Part shown: in pieces, positions 53,632 to 63,835 of the stretch
How the letters are laid out: each line of letters begins with the position of its first letter
Position numbering within the stretch: position 1 is the first letter of the stretch
Assembly (NCBI RefSeq): GCF_001461825.1
Contig: NZ_LLZC01000004.1
Coordinates: forward strand, 62,001-126,000
Source: Bacillus velezensis
Lineage (GTDB): Bacteria; Bacillota; Bacilli; Bacillales; Bacillaceae
Direction: 5' to 3'
DNA length: 64,000 nucleotides
Position numbers and translations under genes: made by a program
Notes under the pieces: generated by a model
Told to the model about the DNA's origin: nothing
Databases searched by the model: none
Seen by the model: the letters and a program-made list of their open reading frames with translations, nothing else

Positions 53632-54639
53632 TTATTTTGACGACTGTCCCTGCATGCTTTTGGCGGCGGCCACCATTTCATCTTTTGTCAGATCCTGTGA
53701 TGACAGAAGATAATCCACTCCGTCATATGTCCACGTTAAAGACGTATCAGACAATGCGGCCACCGTGAAGCCGAGATTAACCGGTTCGCCATTCAGCGTG
53801 ACGGCAGAGGCGGCTTTTGCGATATGGGCTTTTTCTTGAATAAGGGTGAAGGATTTTTCTCCGCCGTAAGTCATGACGATTCGTTTGCCGTCCGCCGTTG
53901 AAATATCTTTCTCTTCAAGTTTTTTGACGCCGGCCGGCACTTGAAGCGGTGTTTTGACCGCAAATGAATCAGACGGCTTGGCGCTTGTGGCGACGTCCAT
54001 CTGGGAAAGCGTCATATTTTTCTTCTCGTCAAAAGAGTCTTTATCAAACGGTTTGTTGAATTCAAAGCTTTTGAATTCGACTTTTACCATCACTTTCCGG
54101 TCTGTATCCATCACTTTAACGAGCGACGGGCTCATGTCCTTTTTGTTGAAAGTGATTTCCTGAGTCGGCAGCATTTTGTTGTGCTGATAGTTTGTTTTTG
54201 TTTCAAACGTGTACTTTTTATCTTTGGCGGAATAGACGGCGTCTTTGTCATGCTGCACGTCCTTTACAAGTGACTCAAACAAATATACTTGGCTGCTGTT
54301 ATTCGGCCAGTCGCTTTGGAATCTGAAGCTCTTATTTAAAGACGGCGTGAGGACAAAGACTCCGTTGGCGTTCCGTAAAATGACTTGGTTTTGGTCTTTT
54401 TTCGGATTTTCCAAATAGACCCGGTACAGGGAAGGTTTTTTATGCCAGATTTCCACATTGTATACTTGCGGATCACTCCCCGTTTCGATGGTCATTTTGG
54501 CTTTCGCTTTGTACGAGGTGTATTCTTTCGCCTTCTTATCTAAACCGTTCACGATATCTTCCTGTGATTTTTGGCCGCAGGCCGAAAGAATAAGGACGGC
54601 AAGCAGTCCCGTTAAAAGCAAAACAAAGCTTTTTCTCAC
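53632..54639 (-). CDS. ydcC: lipoprotein YdcC (LolA/germination-type fold)
   Basis: 335 aa. Signal peptide MRKSFVLLLTGLLAVLILSAC with lipobox LSAC, so lipid-anchored outside the membrane. The mature part is a LolA/LppX-like half-barrel (SYKAKAKMTIETGSDPQVYNVEIWHKKPSLYRV). B. subtilis YdcC is reported as sporulation-linked and related to germination lipoprotein GerS; the exact function is unclear. Located between acpS and alr. Confidence 0.93.
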   Translation of the reverse strand: MRKSFVLLLTGLLAVLILSACGQKSQEDIVNGLDKKAKEYTSYKAKAKMTIETGSDPQVYNVEIWHKKPSLYRVYLENPKKDQNQVILRNANGVFVLTPSLNKSFRFQSDWPNNSSQVYLFESLVKDVQHDKDAVYSAKDKKYTFETKTNYQHNKMLPTQEITFNKKDMSPSLVKVMDTDRKVMVKVEFKSFEFNKPFDKDSFDEKKNMTLSQMDVATSAKPSDSFAVKTPLQVPAGVKKLEEKDISTADGKRIVMTYGGEKSFTLIQEKAHIAKAASAVTLNGEPVNLGFTVAALSDTSLTWTYDGVDYLLSSQDLTKDEMVAAAKSMQGQSSK

Positions 54640-54803
54640 CTTTTTTCAACCCCTTCTTCTCAATTGATGTAAAGGGAAGAAATCGCTTGTTTGACTTTAA
54701 CGGTACGCCCTGAGCGGACGGACGCGTACCATAAAAGCCTCAAACAACTTGTCTCCCTTAATGCACTATCAAATATATGAAGGGGTTCCGGCTAATATGC
54801 AGA

Positions 54804-55169
54804 CTAGCGTGACAACCTTTCAATCACGACCTGTGCCGCGGCGTATTCTTTTGTATGGGTAATGGAGACGTGAACCGCCGCACCGTCAAGCTTGGCGCAG
54901 GTCAGCACTGGTTTTCCCGCCGTGTCGTTTCCGGTTTCAATATCCTGAAAGCTGAGCTCTTTGCCGATACCTGTGCCGTATGCTTTCGAAAAGGCTTCTT
55001 TTGCCGCAAATCTTCCCGCGAGAAATTCAATTTTCCTTTTGTCCGACAGCAATGTAAAACGGGCGTATTCAGCCTCCGTCAATATTCTTTGCGGAAACCT
55101 CGCCTGCCGGCTGAGCATGTTTTCAATTCTGTGCAGTTCAACGATGTCGATTCCGATTCCGAAAATCAT
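54804..55169 (-). CDS. acpS: holo-acyl-carrier-protein synthase AcpS
   Basis: 121 aa trimeric phosphopantetheinyl transferase: GIGIDIVELHRI with the Mg-binding Asp8, and FLAGRFAAKEAFSKAYGTGIG with the Glu ligand. It transfers 4'-phosphopantetheine from CoA to ACP. The ATG follows a GGAGGA site. Confidence 0.97.
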   Translation of the reverse strand: MIFGIGIDIVELHRIENMLSRQARFPQRILTEAEYARFTLLSDKRKIEFLAGRFAAKEAFSKAYGTGIGKELSFQDIETGNDTAGKPVLTCAKLDGAAVHVSITHTKEYAAAQVVIERLSR

Positions 55170-55261
55170 GTGAATTCCTCCTAAAAGTCCGTACTAAAAA
55201 ACGGTTAATGTCATAAACGTGTTACTATATATGTAACAAATCAGATGCAAAGGGGCTTGCG

Positions 55262-55861
55262 ATGTTTATACGAACGGAAAATTTCCAGACTTTTATCAGA
55301 CGTTATCCGGCCGTCAGCTGTATTTTGGCGCTGCAGGCGTTCTTGTGGCTGTTTTTCAGTATGCCGCTTCATTCCGTCATGATGTGGTCAGATGCTGTGA
55401 CCGGCTATAATTACGGCGTTTCCTCGGGAGAATGGTGGCGGCTGGTGACACCGATGTTTTTACACGCGAATTTCACTCACCTTTTGTTTAACTCCATGTC
55501 TCTCTTTTTATTCGCGCCCCCGCTTGAGCAGATGCTCGGAAAAGTCCGTTTTCTGATTGTGTACATCGCATCGGGCATTATCGGCAATATCGGCACGTAT
55601 CTTGCCGAACCGCTTGATTATGTGCATGTCGGCGCATCCGGCGCGATCTTCGGACTTTTCGGCGTGTATGTGTTTCTGACTGTTTTCCGCAAGGAGCTGA
55701 TCGGCCGGGATCAGTCGAAAATGATTATGACCCTGCTTATCATCGCGGTGCTGTCGACGTTTATCAACTCTAATATTAACATTATGGCGCATTTGTTCGG
55801 ACTGGCAGGCGGATTTTTGCTTTCCTTTTTATGCGTGCAGCAAAAAAAGCGGCGGTATTAA
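55262..55861 (+). CDS. ydcA: rhomboid-family intramembrane protease YdcA
   Basis: 199 aa with six hydrophobic segments. The catalytic pair is seen as Ser in VGASGAIFG and His in NINIMAHLFGLAGG; the NFTHLLFNSMSLF helix is the conserved one. It cleaves membrane proteins within the bilayer; the substrate is unknown. It is the only plus-strand gene in this core stretch and ends 4 bp into ydbT. Confidence 0.93.
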   Translation: MFIRTENFQTFIRRYPAVSCILALQAFLWLFFSMPLHSVMMWSDAVTGYNYGVSSGEWWRLVTPMFLHANFTHLLFNSMSLFLFAPPLEQMLGKVRFLIVYIASGIIGNIGTYLAEPLDYVHVGASGAIFGLFGVYVFLTVFRKELIGRDQSKMIMTLLIIAVLSTFINSNINIMAHLFGLAGGFLLSFLCVQQKKRRY

Positions 55862-55876
55862 CCGTCCGCTTTTTCA
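55846..55876. terminator. bidirectional terminator between ydcA and ydbT
   Basis: AAAAGCGG/CCGCTTTTT arms spanning both convergent stop codons. Confidence 0.7.
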
Positions 55877-57324
55877 TATGAATACCAGCGCCCGATGCGT
55901 TCGGCATCTTCCTCGCTGACATCCTTCAGCATGACATGCTCCATGTGGTGAGCTGATTTCACTGCGGTAGCCACAGATGCGAGCCGCCTTCTTTTTTGCA
56001 GAAAGGAGCGGCTGACTTCAAACATCTGCATTCTTCTTCTCAGCATAATCGTGGTCGTCTTCCCGATCAGCCTCGTGGTGATCTGAAGCCTGCCGCCGTT
56101 TATGCACCATGACGCTGTCCTAAACGAGGCATATCCTAGCACCAGTTCGACAGGAAGCACGAGGAGCGATGCATATCCCCACGGCTTAAACAGAATACAA
56201 AGCGGGATGATCACGAAAACCGAGAAGATTATGGATCGGAATAAATACCGGCGCAGCGCCCTTTTCGGCAAATGATTCCGGTTTTCTTCCAGCACGTAAT
56301 CCGGTGTGAAACCGTTCAGCATCACTCCGAGCTTTGATTTGCGGATGATCGGAAACAGAATCGTCTGTGCTCCTTCTTTCTCATTCCCCGCACTGCCGGC
56401 GCTGACAATCGCAACCGTCGCGTATCCGAATAATTGCCTGATCACATTTTCTTTCATTTTAATGGCTTGGATTTTACGGAGCGGGATTGTCACTTGATGC
56501 TTTTCAATAATTCCTCTGGTAATGACCAATTCGTGTTCCTTTTTTTCTATTTTAAAGTTGGCATGCTTGATCATCATACCGGCGATGCTTAACAGCCAGG
56601 CGATGAACAATCCTATGAAAATGATCACGGCGTATATGCCGATGCTCGCATGCTTGAGAAAGGAAAACCTGTCATAGAGCCAGTCCATCGGAAGTACTTC
56701 ATCAATCTGAGAAAAGAGGGCGAATACCGCTGAGATGATGACACCGATTCCCCCGGATGTTGAGGCGGCCATAAGCAGCTCACCTACAGACAGGCGGTAA
56801 ACGGATTGCACATCTTCCCCGCGCATCGGTTCCTGCTCCGCTGCGGTCTCCCCTCGTTCTTCTTGCTCCGCTTTTTGCTGAAAAACAGCCGCTCTGATCC
56901 GTTCCGCCTCTTCCACAGTAATGGCGGATAAGACGGCTTCAGCGTTTTTCCCGTCGCCGGCCGTTTCGATTTGAAGCTTAACAAGCTTAAAAAGCTGCTG
57001 AATGATGCCGGCACTCGTATTCATTGATTGAATCCGGTCAATGGAGATGTATCTCTTTTTCGTAAAAAACAAGCCTTCTTCAATTCTGAATTCTCCGTCC
57101 TCAATCCGGTATGTAAATTTTCTCCACTCAATCACACTAGCCGTAATCAGCCAGATAAGCAGGACGGCGAGCGCAATGCCTCCGTAAAAGCGGATGAAGT
57201 GGTTGGAGTTTACAATATAGACGAGAAAAAATGGCAGAATAATGTTTTTAATGGTTTCGATAATAATATGGAATAAGTTCAAAATCACGGCCGCCGGATG
57301 CAGACGTTTCGGCTCAGACATCAT
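55858..57324 (-). CDS. ydbT: bPH2-domain membrane protein YdbT
   Basis: 488 aa with paired membrane helices and three bPH2 (DUF304) domains (YRIEDGEFRIEEGLFFTKKRYI near 75; HELVITRGIIEKHQVTIPLRKIQ near 270; a third at the C-terminus). It overlaps ydbS by 11 bp. The YdbS-YdbT pair protects some Bacillus against antimicrobial peptides such as amylocyclicin or amylolysin; this activity is recalled, not visible. Confidence 0.92.
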   Translation of the reverse strand: MMSEPKRLHPAAVILNLFHIIIETIKNIILPFFLVYIVNSNHFIRFYGGIALAVLLIWLITASVIEWRKFTYRIEDGEFRIEEGLFFTKKRYISIDRIQSMNTSAGIIQQLFKLVKLQIETAGDGKNAEAVLSAITVEEAERIRAAVFQQKAEQEERGETAAEQEPMRGEDVQSVYRLSVGELLMAASTSGGIGVIISAVFALFSQIDEVLPMDWLYDRFSFLKHASIGIYAVIIFIGLFIAWLLSIAGMMIKHANFKIEKKEHELVITRGIIEKHQVTIPLRKIQAIKMKENVIRQLFGYATVAIVSAGSAGNEKEGAQTILFPIIRKSKLGVMLNGFTPDYVLEENRNHLPKRALRRYLFRSIIFSVFVIIPLCILFKPWGYASLLVLPVELVLGYASFRTASWCINGGRLQITTRLIGKTTTIMLRRRMQMFEVSRSFLQKRRRLASVATAVKSAHHMEHVMLKDVSEEDAERIGRWYSYEKADG

Positions 57325-57796
57325 CTTCCGTCACCCTTGCCAGACGGGAAATGGAATCCCTCAGCCGGTCAGCTTCCTCCATATCAAGCGCCGGAATGGA
57401 ATGAACGGTTGCCGCCGTGGAGATTTTGACTGAGGCCAGACGGTACTTTCTGAGGAGCGGGCCTTGTGAAGTATCTACGTGCTGCACCCTCACCATCGGC
57501 ACAATGACCCGTTTGACAATAAAAATGCCGGATTGAATATCAATTTCATTTTCATGGACTTCATAGCGCCAGATCCTGTGCCTGATTTTCGGTATGGCAT
57601 AGACGGATATTACTGAACCGATAACCCAAATGATGCCGAGGACTCCGGTGATCCAATACGGCCAATGGAAGAAATGGCTTAAAACAGCTGCTGCTATAAC
57701 GGCCAGAAGACAGAAGGCGGACAGGATGATTTCCTGAAGACGCCAGACTTTTAAGCCGCTTGGACTGATTCGATTTTTTGGCTGTGCTCTCAACAT
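57314..57796 (-). CDS. ydbS: bPH2-domain membrane protein YdbS
   Basis: 160 aa from the ATG at 57796 (GGGAGG upstream). Two membrane helices (about 24-70) followed by one bPH2 domain (YEVHENEIDIQSGIFIVKRVIVPMVRVQHVDTSQGP). Cotranscribed with ydbT, with which it probably forms a complex. Confidence 0.92.
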   Translation of the reverse strand: MLRAQPKNRISPSGLKVWRLQEIILSAFCLLAVIAAAVLSHFFHWPYWITGVLGIIWVIGSVISVYAIPKIRHRIWRYEVHENEIDIQSGIFIVKRVIVPMVRVQHVDTSQGPLLRKYRLASVKISTAATVHSIPALDMEEADRLRDSISRLARVTEDDV

Positions 57797-57867
57797 ACCT
57801 ACCTCCCATTTTTTATCATACATACAAATACGGCTGATTTGCAAAAAAGATTCACTTTCCGGCATAT

Positions 57868-57902
57868 CAAAAAAAAAGCGGACCCCGTAAAAGGGTCCGC
57901 TT
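57868..57902 (-). terminator. cshA terminator
   Basis: AAGCGGACCC/GGGTCCGCTT stem with eight T on the minus-strand exit, just beyond the cshA stop. Confidence 0.9.
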
Positions 57903-57910
57903 CCTGTGTT

Positions 57911-59395
57911 TTAGTATGATTTTTTCTGGCGTCTGTCACCTGAAGAACGGCGGTCGCTTGAGCGTTTTTTATCGTAGGAAGAACGGTTGTTGTTTTTCCC
58001 TTTGCCGCCGCGGTAGCCGCCGCCTTGGCCGTCTCTGCGCTTAGAAGTACGCTGGTTTTTATAGCGTTTGCTGACCATAGGCGCTTCATCAGTGAGGCGT
58101 ACAGGCGTGCTGTCCGGCTCTTTTGTCGCCATTTTAATGGCTGCAGCCACAACTGTCACTGCATCATGATCTTCTAACAATTCCGCAGCTGCCGTCATGT
58201 AGAAGTTCAGGTTGTTTTCGCTGATCGCCGTGCGCAGACGGTCAACCGTCACCTGCTGCTGTCCTTCTAATGCTTCGTCAAGCGTCGGCTCTTTCATGCG
58301 GTCCATTTTGCGTTTTGTCGTTTGTTCAATCGCGCGAAGCATGCTTTTCTCACGCGGTGTGATAAACGTCATCGCCATACCCGTTTTTCCTGCACGGCCC
58401 GTTCTTCCGATACGGTGAACGTAACTTTCAGGATCTTGAGGCACGTCAAAGTTGTAAACGTGGGTAACGCCTGAGATATCAAGTCCGCGGGCGGCAACGT
58501 CAGTCGCTACAAGCACTTCGATCGCACCTTCTTTAAACTTGCGAAGCGCAACCATACGTTTCGCCTGCGTTAAGTCGCCGTGAATTCCTTCAGCCGCATA
58601 TCCGCGAAGGTTCAGGGCTTCAGCAAGCTCATCGACACGGCGTTTCGTACGTCCGAATACGATCGCAAGTTCCGGAGACTGAATGTCAAGAAGACGAGTC
58701 AGCGTATCGAATTTTTTGCGCTCCTGCACTTCCAAGTAGAACTGCTGAATGTTGGACACAGTCATTTCTTTCGCTTTTACTTTTACGTGTTCCGGCTCAG
58801 TCATGAAACGCTCTGCGATCCGTTTGATCGGCGCAGGCATTGTTGCTGAGAATAAGAGCGTTTGGTGGTCGCTCGGCACGTTTGAGAGAATGGATTCAAT
58901 GTCATCAATGAATCCCATGTTCAGCATTTCATCAGCCTCATCCATGACAACCGTGTTCACGTTGTTTAAACGGATCGTGCGGCGGTTGATATGGTCAAGA
59001 AGACGCCCCGGCGTACCTACGATGATATGCGGGTTTTTCTTCAATGCGCGGATCTGACGTCCGATATCCTGGCCGCCGTAAATAGGCAGTACTTTCGCAC
59101 GCTTATCTTGTCCGATTTTATATAACTCTTCAGATACTTGAATGGCTAATTCACGGGTTGGCGCGATTACGATTGCTTGAATATTAGGAGACTCGGGGTT
59201 CATTTTTTCAACAAGGGGTATACCGAACGCAGCTGTTTTACCTGTACCTGTTTGCGCTTGTCCGATGACATCTTTATTTAAAAGTCCGAGCGGAATCGTT
59301 TGTGCCTGGATCGGTGTTGCTTCTTCAAATCCCATACGATTGATTGATTTCATGAGATCAGAACTTAATTGGAAATCTTGAAACGTTATAGTCAA
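57911..59395 (-). CDS. cshA: DEAD-box RNA helicase CshA
   Basis: 494 aa from the TTG at 59395 (AAGGAG 10 nt upstream), the B. subtilis length. Helicase motifs: Q motif TPIQAQTIP, Walker [13 protein letters not shown] in [11 protein letters not shown], and [10 protein letters not shown]; then a Gly/Arg/Ser-rich basic RNA-binding tail ([16 protein letters not shown]). It is the main helicase of the RNA degradosome-like network and ribosome assembly at low temperature. Confidence 0.97.
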   Translation of the reverse strand: MTITFQDFQLSSDLMKSINRMGFEEATPIQAQTIPLGLLNKDVIGQAQTGTGKTAAFGIPLVEKMNPESPNIQAIVIAPTRELAIQVSEELYKIGQDKRAKVLPIYGGQDIGRQIRALKKNPHIIVGTPGRLLDHINRRTIRLNNVNTVVMDEADEMLNMGFIDDIESILSNVPSDHQTLLFSATMPAPIKRIAERFMTEPEHVKVKAKEMTVSNIQQFYLEVQERKKFDTLTRLLDIQSPELAIVFGRTKRRVDELAEALNLRGYAAEGIHGDLTQAKRMVALRKFKEGAIEVLVATDVAARGLDISGVTHVYNFDVPQDPESYVHRIGRTGRAGKTGMAMTFITPREKSMLRAIEQTTKRKMDRMKEPTLDEALEGQQQVTVDRLRTAISENNLNFYMTAAAELLEDHDAVTVVAAAIKMATKEPDSTPVRLTDEAPMVSKRYKNQRTSKRRDGQGGGYRGGKGKNNNRSSYDKKRSSDRRSSGDRRQKKSY

Positions 59396-59725
59396 ATTAT
59401 TCAAACTCCTTCTGATTGCTGTTTCAGTAATGTCGTGATTTACCACTAAAAACCGCCCTTTCATCCAAAGGACAGGATCATACGTATACAAAGCCCGAAT
59501 TACTTTACGTTTAATCTTACCATTACACTATGTGTTTTTCAATAAGGCGAGATGGTCAGGCGGCCGGAAGCGGCCTGACCGGATTCTTCCCGCGAACGGG
59601 GCCGGACCCCGCGCCGGACGGGATTTCCCAGCCGGCGGTCTTTCTTTTTCATACGGACAGAATTATTTCACCCTGAATTAGTTTCTTCATTTTTGTATAT
59701 TTTTATGATGCTGATCATTATTTTT
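59396..59725. other. murF-cshA gap with a G/C-rich palindromic block
   Basis: About 59549-59640 is strongly G/C-rich compared with its surroundings and packed with dyads, for example GGTCAGGC (59549) paired with GCCTGACC, and repeated GGCCGG/CCGG units. No T-run follows the largest hairpin. It may be a structured terminator/attenuator of murF or the leader of cshA. No gene is seen. Confidence 0.5.
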
Positions 59726-61096
59726 TCAGTGCTTCTCTAATAAATCTTTAACGATTTCTTCGAGCTTCATACCTCTCGATGCTTTAAACAGAAGGAGATC
59801 GCCGGAAGCGGCCATATCCTGTATGGCGTGAAGCAGTTCTTTTTTGTCAAGATAATGGCTGACGCGCCCTTCTTCAAAATGCCGGCGCGCTCCGTCAGCG
59901 ATGAATGCGCCGAGTGTGCCGTAAGTAAATACATGGTCGATTTCCGCCGGATTGACCGCAGCTCCGCATTCTTCGTGGAATGCTTTTTCTTCATCACCAA
60001 GTTCAAGCATATCACCGAGCACGAGCATTTTCTTCCGATAGCCTTTCATCGTTTCGATTAATTCGACCGCCGCTTTCATTGACGTCGGGCTCGCATTATA
60101 TGCGTCGTTTACGATCGAGATGCCGTTGTCCGTTTTGACCAGTTCCAATCTCATCCCCGTCACCTTCAGGCGGCTCAGTCCCAGAGCGGCATTTTCCGGC
60201 GTAATGCCGAAATAGATGCCGGCGGCGTATGCGGCCATGGCATTCATGACATTATGTCTGCCGAGAACGGGAATAAAGAAAGAACGGCCGATCCCGTCGA
60301 TATTAAAGTACGTGCCTTCTTCCGCCTGTTTTATTTCTTTCAGGCGGAGATCATTGTCCGCGCCTGCGCCGTATGTCGTTGTCCGGCAAGTGTACGTCTT
60401 TTCGCGAAGCAGCGGCTCATCCCCGAAATAAAACAGAACGCCGTCTTCCCGAAGTCCGTTTATAATTTCAAGTTTTGCCTCCGCAATTCCTTCTCTTGAG
60501 CCTAAATCCTGCATGTGGGATTCGCCGATATTGGTAATGACGGCAGCTTCCGGTTCAGCAAGACGGCTCAGAAAATCAATTTCGCCTCTCGCGCTCATTC
60601 CCATTTCTAAAACGGCGATTTCTGTATCTTCAGGCATGGCAAGCACGGTCAGCGGCAGGCCGATATGGTTGTTGAAATTGCCGGCGGTTTTGTGAACGCG
60701 GTACTGCGTGCCGAGAACGGCGTGAAGCATGTCTTTCGTTGTCGTTTTTCCGTTGCTCCCGGTCACACCGATAACCCGTGTGCCGAGCTCTTTCAAATAA
60801 GCTTTTGCCAATGTTTGCAGCGCCTCCAGCGTGTCATCGACCAGGATGACAGCACGCTCTTCCGGCGGATTCGGTTCAGAGCGGTCCCACAACACCGCGG
60901 AAACGCCTTTTTCAAATGCTTGCGGCACAAAGGTGTGGCCGTTAAAATGCTCGCCTTTTAAAGGAATGAACAGCTGATTTTTTTCCAAAGTCCGCGTATC
61001 GGTTGCGGCGCCCTCAATCATTGTTTGTTCAAATACGGGATTTGTCAGTGTGCCTTTGACCATATCTGCGATTCGTTTTACAGTTCGCTTTATCAA
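59726..61096 (-). CDS. murF: UDP-MurNAc-tripeptide:D-Ala-D-Ala ligase MurF
   Basis: 456 aa from the TTG at 61096, 6 nt after GAGGTG. Mur-ligase ATP loop GVTGSNGKTTTKD, central EMGMSARGEIDFLS, NDAYNASPTSMKAA and the C-terminal FKASRGMKLEEIV. It adds D-Ala-D-Ala to the peptidoglycan precursor, using the product of ddl upstream. Confidence 0.97.
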   Translation of the reverse strand: MIKRTVKRIADMVKGTLTNPVFEQTMIEGAATDTRTLEKNQLFIPLKGEHFNGHTFVPQAFEKGVSAVLWDRSEPNPPEERAVILVDDTLEALQTLAKAYLKELGTRVIGVTGSNGKTTTKDMLHAVLGTQYRVHKTAGNFNNHIGLPLTVLAMPEDTEIAVLEMGMSARGEIDFLSRLAEPEAAVITNIGESHMQDLGSREGIAEAKLEIINGLREDGVLFYFGDEPLLREKTYTCRTTTYGAGADNDLRLKEIKQAEEGTYFNIDGIGRSFFIPVLGRHNVMNAMAAYAAGIYFGITPENAALGLSRLKVTGMRLELVKTDNGISIVNDAYNASPTSMKAAVELIETMKGYRKKMLVLGDMLELGDEEKAFHEECGAAVNPAEIDHVFTYGTLGAFIADGARRHFEEGRVSHYLDKKELLHAIQDMAASGDLLLFKASRGMKLEEIVKDLLEKH

Positions 61097-61137
61097 AGGT
61101 GGCACCTCGCTTTCTGAAAATGTTGTCTGTTACGGGA

Positions 61138-61163
61138 AAAGACACTGCCCCTTCAGGCAGTGT
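61138..61163 (-). terminator. terminator between ddl and murF
   Basis: GACACTGCC/GGCAGTGTC stem with TTTTC on the minus-strand exit; probably partial, since murF follows at once. Confidence 0.65.
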
Positions 61164-61172
61164 CCGTCTTCA

Positions 61173-62258
61173 TTAAAATGTATGTTTAATCAGCTGTTTT
61201 TCGGCATGGCGTTCTTTTGCCAGCTCAACCAGCTGTTCGATCAGATCACTGTAATCTACGCCTGCTTCTTTCCAAAGCAGCGGGAACATGCTGAATGGCG
61301 TAAAGCCCGGCATTGTGTTCACTTCGTTAATGAGCACTTGACCGTCATTGGTCAGGAAGAAATCGGCGCGGACAAGGCCTGATCCGTCAATCGCTTTGAA
61401 GGCTTTAATCGCCATCTCGCTGATTTCCGCATATTGTTCATCCGTCACTTGCGCGGGAATCATTAAATCCGTGTCGCCGTCTTCATATTTCGCCTTGTAA
61501 TCGTAAAAGTCGGTTTTCGGCGCGATTTCACCGACGGCGGAGCATTTCGGTTCGTCATTTCCGAGTACGCCGATTTCGATTTCTCTGCCGGCGATTCCTT
61601 CTTCCACCACAATTTTCCGGTCATACTCAAAAGCCAGTTCGAAGGCTTTTTCAAGCTCTTCACGGTTTCTGCATTTGCTGATTCCGACGCTTGATCCGAG
61701 GTTCGCCGGTTTGACGAAGCATGGATACCCAAGCTCCTCTTCAACCTGCTGTAAGCAGCTGTCCGGCGTCTGTTTCCAGTCCTTTTTTAAGAAAGCGGCA
61801 TACTTCGCCTGCGGAAGCCCCGCTTGAGCGAACAAATGCTTCATGATGACTTTATCCATGCCGGCTGATGATGCAAGCACCCCGTTGCCGACATAAGGAA
61901 CGTTCAGCAATTCCAGCAGACCCTGAATGGTGCCGTCTTCACCGTTCGGTCCGTGGAGAAGCGGAAATACGACATCGATCGGCGCCTTTTCGTCAGGCGA
62001 CGCTTCAGGAAACATTTCCCGGTTCAATGCTGATAGAGCGAAACTTTCACCGTTTTGTTCCAGCTGAAGCATTTTCACGTTGGAAACCGGCTCAGTCAGC
62101 AGCGGGCCTCTTTGCCATTCTCCTTTTTCAGTGATGTAAATCGGATGTATATCAAACTTCTCAGTATTAAGCGCTTTTGTTACAGCTAATGCTGTCTGCA
62201 GCGATACATTGTGTTCGGCTGACTTTCCGCCGTACACCAATCCTAGACTTGTTTTCAA
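61173..62258 (-). CDS. ddl: D-alanine--D-alanine ligase
   Basis: 361 aa from the TTG at 62258 (GGGGGGAA upstream), beginning [23 protein letters not shown]-grasp fold: [30 protein letters not shown], and the metal site [11 protein letters not shown]...[10 protein letters not shown]. It makes D-Ala-D-Ala for MurF. Confidence 0.97.
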   Translation of the reverse strand: MKTSLGLVYGGKSAEHNVSLQTALAVTKALNTEKFDIHPIYITEKGEWQRGPLLTEPVSNVKMLQLEQNGESFALSALNREMFPEASPDEKAPIDVVFPLLHGPNGEDGTIQGLLELLNVPYVGNGVLASSAGMDKVIMKHLFAQAGLPQAKYAAFLKKDWKQTPDSCLQQVEEELGYPCFVKPANLGSSVGISKCRNREELEKAFELAFEYDRKIVVEEGIAGREIEIGVLGNDEPKCSAVGEIAPKTDFYDYKAKYEDGDTDLMIPAQVTDEQYAEISEMAIKAFKAIDGSGLVRADFFLTNDGQVLINEVNTMPGFTPFSMFPLLWKEAGVDYSDLIEQLVELAKERHAEKQLIKHTF

Positions 62259-62411
62259 TGGATATTCCCCCCACAACAATTCATCTTTACTATCTTATCA
62301 CTTTCCTCAGAAAATGATCTAATTATTTTTGGGCATTCTGAATATGAAAGCATTTGTATGTAATTCCTTTTTATTTTATATTAAAATGGCATGGAAAAGG
62401 AGATGTGTCAT

Positions 62412-62729
62412 ATGAAAAAAATCAGTACAACAGAACAATTTAATGAACTTATTCAATCCGACAAGGAAATCATCGTGAAATTTTTCGCTGACTGGTGCCC
62501 TGACTGCACGCGCATGAATATGTTCATCGGCGATATTTTGGAAGAATATAATCAAAATGATTGGTATGAGCTGAACAGAGACGAGCTCCCTGAGCTTGCC
62601 GACAAATATCAGGTAATGGGCATACCGAGCCTTCTGATCTTTAAAAACGGCGAAAAGAAAGCGCATCTTCACAGCGCAAACGCGAAAACGCCCGAAGAAG
62701 TCACAGAATTTTTATCACAGCATATTTAA
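62412..62729 (+). CDS. ydbP: thioredoxin-like protein YdbP
   Basis: 105 aa from the ATG at 62412 with AAAGGAG upstream. Thioredoxin fold with active site WCPDC in VKFFADWCPDCTRM and cis-Pro in GIPSLLIFKNG. Probably a cytoplasmic thiol-disulfide reductase of unknown partner. Convergent overlap of 4 bp with ydbO. Confidence 0.95.
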   Translation: MKKISTTEQFNELIQSDKEIIVKFFADWCPDCTRMNMFIGDILEEYNQNDWYELNRDELPELADKYQVMGIPSLLIFKNGEKKAHLHSANAKTPEEVTEFLSQHI

Positions 62730-63619
62730 TTCGTTTCACGATCTTTGTTTATGACTTCAGGCTCTACATGAACATGGACATGAGTCACATCATGTTCATG
62801 TTTTATTGCATATTCGACCTCATCGGCTACTTCGTGGCCTTCTTTCACAGACAGTCCCGGATCTACCGTAATGACCATTTCCACATGAACCGTGCTCCCC
62901 AAATACCTTGCTTTCACATCCTTCAGCCTGCTGACCTCTTTTATTTCTTTCACTGTGTGTTTATACGGCTCCAAATCTTTCAGATCAAATCCGTCCGTCA
63001 ATGAGTGGGATGCATCTTTGAAGATGTCCCATGCCGTCTTACAGATGATGATTCCGATCAGAAAAGCAATAACCGGATCAATCCACGGCAGATGAAGCCG
63101 GGCCGTTAAGACGCCTATAAACGCCCCAATACTGACATAGGCGTCAGAACGGCTGTCTTTCGCCGCCGCATGAAGGGCAGAACTTTTAACCCGATCCGCA
63201 AGTCGGCTGTTATATACATACATGCCGTACATTACAATCGCGCTTCCGAGCGCCGTCCATGCCGCAATGAAGCTCGGCTCGGCCTCCGTTCCGCTGACAA
63301 TCGCCTTTGCTCCTCCGATCAGCACTTCAATACCGACCGCCATCATAATAAAAGACGCAATTAATGAAGAAATTGTTTCAGCCCGATAATGTCCGTAAGC
63401 ATGATCACTGTCCGCGGGGCGCTGGGAAATCCGGAGCCCGATCAGCACAGCCAGTGATGCGACAATATCCGTGGCATTATTTAACCCGTCCGCTCTGAGC
63501 GCTTCGGAATGATAAATAAGACCGATCACCAGTTTGACGGCGGCAAGGATGAGGTACGCGGCGATATTAAGAATCGCGCCTTTTTCGCCCCGTTTTAAGT
63601 TTGCCGTTTGATCATTCAT
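62726..63619 (-). CDS. ydbO: cation diffusion facilitator YdbO
   Basis: 297 aa CDF exporter: six membrane helices, metal sites in SEALRADGLNNATDI (helix 2) and HAAAKDSRSDAYVS (helix 5), then a cytoplasmic ferredoxin-like domain ending with a HEHDVTHVHVHVEPE His cluster. Related to iron/zinc exporters of the FieF type. Lies next to fbpB, as in B. subtilis. Confidence 0.93.
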   Translation of the reverse strand: MNDQTANLKRGEKGAILNIAAYLILAAVKLVIGLIYHSEALRADGLNNATDIVASLAVLIGLRISQRPADSDHAYGHYRAETISSLIASFIMMAVGIEVLIGGAKAIVSGTEAEPSFIAAWTALGSAIVMYGMYVYNSRLADRVKSSALHAAAKDSRSDAYVSIGAFIGVLTARLHLPWIDPVIAFLIGIIICKTAWDIFKDASHSLTDGFDLKDLEPYKHTVKEIKEVSRLKDVKARYLGSTVHVEMVITVDPGLSVKEGHEVADEVEYAIKHEHDVTHVHVHVEPEVINKDRETN

Positions 63620-63795
63620 GTAAGGACTCCTCCATTCTCATTCATAGTATGGATGGAAAAGCGGAAAAATAGCAGCTTTGATCTGACAGAAACACAATCA
63701 ATTCGACAGCATTATTCCCCGGGAAACTTTTTGTCGAAAAATTGGCGGTATTTTTCCTTTACATATGAATATGCCCATTGTATACTTTCATTAAC

Positions 63796-63810
63796 TGATA
63801 ATGATTCTCA
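63796..63810 (+). promoter_or_regulatory. Fur box upstream of fbpB
   Basis: TGATAATGATTCTCA differs from the 7-1-7 consensus TGATAATNATTATCA at one base, 25 bp before the fbpB start. An overlapping TCTCAATATCA extends it. It implies induction in iron limitation. Confidence 0.9.
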
Positions 63811-63835
63811 ATATCATTTGATTAGGAGGGTAATC

